Origin: Gnetum montanum
Taxonomy: Eukaryota > Streptophyta > Gnetopsida > Gnetales > Gnetaceae
Assembly: GCA_015680685.1 (NCBI GenBank)
Contig: MNCI01005779.1
Coordinates: 596,636 to 660,635 of the forward strand
Direction of reading: 5' to 3'
Length of the DNA: 64,000 bases
Part shown: piece after piece, positions 62,537-64,000 of the stretch
Position numbering within the stretch: position 1 is the first letter of the stretch
Layout: every line of letters starts with the position of its first letter
The notes under the pieces: generated by a model
Seen by the model: only the letters and a program-made list of their open reading frames with translations
Database searches by the model: none
What the model was told of the DNA's origin: nothing
Translations under genes and position numbers: made by a program

Positions 62537-63628
62537 ATGAGAATGAAAGTTGCAACATAGAATGTTCTTGCAAGATCTTTAGCAAGTGAGAAACAACATC
62601 CACTATGTCCATCATGGGCCTTGGATTGGCACAAATATCAATATCTTTGCATTTTAGTAGAATTATAGGATTTGGATGTTGATGTTTTATGCCTACAAGA
62701 AATCTCACCATCGGAGTTTCTATACCAATTCCAACTAGACCTGGAAAAGATGGGATACAGAGGTATTTATAGGCAAAAAGGTTCTTATGGATGTTCTTCT
62801 TTTAAGCCATATAGATTAGCCTATTGTAGAACTCACAACATGGATGGTTGTGCAATCATTTATAAAGAAACCAAGTTCAAATTAGTACAAATATTTGAAT
62901 GGAGTTTAGAAAATATGATTTTTGAAATTCCAAAAATTCAAACCATGGAAAAGAAAGAATAGTCAAGATTTTATAAAAATCACAAAGCCTTGGTGATGAT
63001 TCTAAAAATTCATCTATCAAGAATATGTGTATGTGTGATCAACACACATTTAATTACCAAATCAACATGTTCAAACATTAGACTATGTTAAGGAGCATAT
63101 TTGATTAAGCAAATAGAAGAAAGTTTGAAGAATAAGTTATTCCTAAGTTATACTGATCCAATTCCATTATTCTTTGTGAAGATTTGAATGTGAGAGTTGG
63201 AAGTGGTGTATATCAATTCTCAAAATATGGGTGTGTAAAAGGAATCCTTGAAAAATGAACCTAATTTGAAGAAGATGTTTCCATCAATTCAGCATGCAAT
63301 TCCATTATCCAATGCATATTTTTCTTACTTTAAATCTTCAGTAAATAAATTAGATTCCAAAATTTAGAAATAGATTATATTGATGGATAGTGCTCATCAA
63401 GAACCAGAATTTACCAATTACTCTATTATGATTAATGAGGATGAATAAAAAAAATTCTTCATTGAGACTTTAGATTATATTTGATACAATGTCAAATTAT
63501 TTCAAGTTACCAAGTTATTGGAGTTTATTTCTAAAGAATATGTTAAGAAGAATCAAGATCAAGCCTTGCTATCCCAAACAAGACCATATGATCACATACC
63601 ACTTCTAATAGAATTACAACTACTTCCA
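62537..63628 (+). pseudogene. CCR4/nocturnin-type deadenylase domain captured by E2
   Basis: The plus strand reads, in order: KVAT-stop-NVLA (a TAG at 62558 where Trp or Tyr is expected), CPSWALDWHK, DVDVLCLQEI, LEKMGYRGIYR, DGCAIIYKETKFKLV (frame 62672-62962), VINTHLI near 63038, and a GDFN-type site mutated to CEDLNVRVGSGVYQF near 63180. It ends with EPEFTNYS near 63405, ETLDYI near 63470 and RPYDHIPLLIEL near 63600. These are the ordered landmarks of the CCR4/nocturnin/angel catalytic domain, contiguous over about 1.1 kb with no intron visible. At least two frame changes and several stops are present, so it is non-functional as protein. The DNA after it is shared with E1, so it is part of the element. 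Confidence 0.85.
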
Positions 63629-63639
63629 TTAGTTCATAA

Positions 63640-64000
63640 AATTAATTAGGATCAGGAAGTATCTCACCCTTACTTTTATTGATAATATTATTATTTTATT
63701 ATTTATTTAATTTATCTTTTAATTAGATAAGTAAACTATATAAGGTAATGAAATTTGGGAATAAAGAATTTGCCCTACCTTCACTTGGGTAACCAGATCT
63801 GAGTTGCACTTTGTATGACCTTGGTTAGGACTAGTGATTGGTGGTTAATAGATCTTTAATTCACCTCTTGTCATTATCTTAGAAAGTGAATTAAGTATTA
63901 AGAAAGTAATATTTAATTTTCCATATATTCTTCTCATATATATTTTGTTTGCAGAATAAGCAAGAAACAACTTCAAGTTCAAAGGAGAAATCAAATAATT
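63640..64000 (+). other. E2 3' internal region
   Basis: This matches 49970-50310 of E1 in reverse complement ('acctcttgtcattatctta', 'ggttaggactagtgattg'). No coding is seen. The 3' LTR lies past the window edge. Confidence 0.75.

Larger units (their letters stand above)
59099..64000 (+). mobile_element. Element E2: sister of E1 in inverted orientation, runs off the window
   Basis: The order is 5' LTR 59099-59674, primer site, leader to about 60600, 22-bp minisatellite, 21-bp minisatellite, AT-rich stretch, CCR4-like pseudogene (62537-63628), then sequence matching the E1 segment next to its 3' LTR (63640-64000 versus 49970-50310). The 3' LTR should start within about 150 bases beyond the window. 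No gag or pol was found. Unlike E1 it keeps the primer site. Confidence 0.82.

Noticed and set aside
1-64000. tRNA, rRNA, telomere repeats, organelle insertions
   Set aside because: None were recognised by eye. A covariance-model scan would be needed to exclude tRNA fragments.

Overview
This window looks like intergenic DNA from a very large plant genome. It is AT-rich, has no intact single-copy gene, and is packed with old, heavily mutated retroelements inserted into one another. The families present are a Tat/Ogre-like Ty3-gypsy lineage with an archaeal-type RNase H, primer sites resembling initiator-tRNA-Met, and a plant-type LINE. The depth of decay and nesting would fit a gymnosperm or another giant, slowly purged genome, but the species cannot be read from the sequence. 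Every coding region listed carries stops or frameshifts and is treated as a pseudogene. All similarity judgements were made by eye.

Layout. (1) 1-7717: AT-rich DNA with a long direct repeat pair (about 1640-3270 and 5930-7717, the second resuming at 46995-47477). I read this as the LTRs of a degraded element 'D'. (2) 7718-46994: a minus-strand Tat-like element 'B' (LTRs 7718-9315 and 45435-46994) inserted in the second D repeat, with an apparent ATTTT target duplication. (3) 12086 to about 34405: a plus-strand LTR element 'C' inserted in the pol gene of B. B's RT half lies at 34406-35760 and its RNase H/integrase half at 10327-12085, and together they make one pol. (4) 12751-31066: a second Tat-like minus-strand element 'A' inside C. 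It has its 5' LTR (29676-31066), gag, protease, RT and RNase H, but is cut off at the start of integrase. (5) 47480-55040: a plus-strand LINE split by (6) a minus-strand LTR element 'E1' (49290-54290, target duplication ATGCT). (7) 55041-59098: unassigned DNA with a four-unit repeat of about 195 bp. (8) 59099 to the window end: 'E2', a plus-strand sister of E1 running off the edge.

Two things stand out. First, both Tat-like elements carry a large extra block between protease/gag and RT. It holds a tandem array of about 190-bp units and a gene on the opposite strand that appears to have several exons and introns. In A, short direct repeats of one motif lie at both edges of this block. Second, E1 and E2 have no recognisable gag or pol, but each carries an apparently intron-free, near full-length copy of a CCR4/nocturnin-type deadenylase domain together with two minisatellites (21 and 22 bp). 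This suggests a non-autonomous LTR element that captured a host mRNA and then spread.
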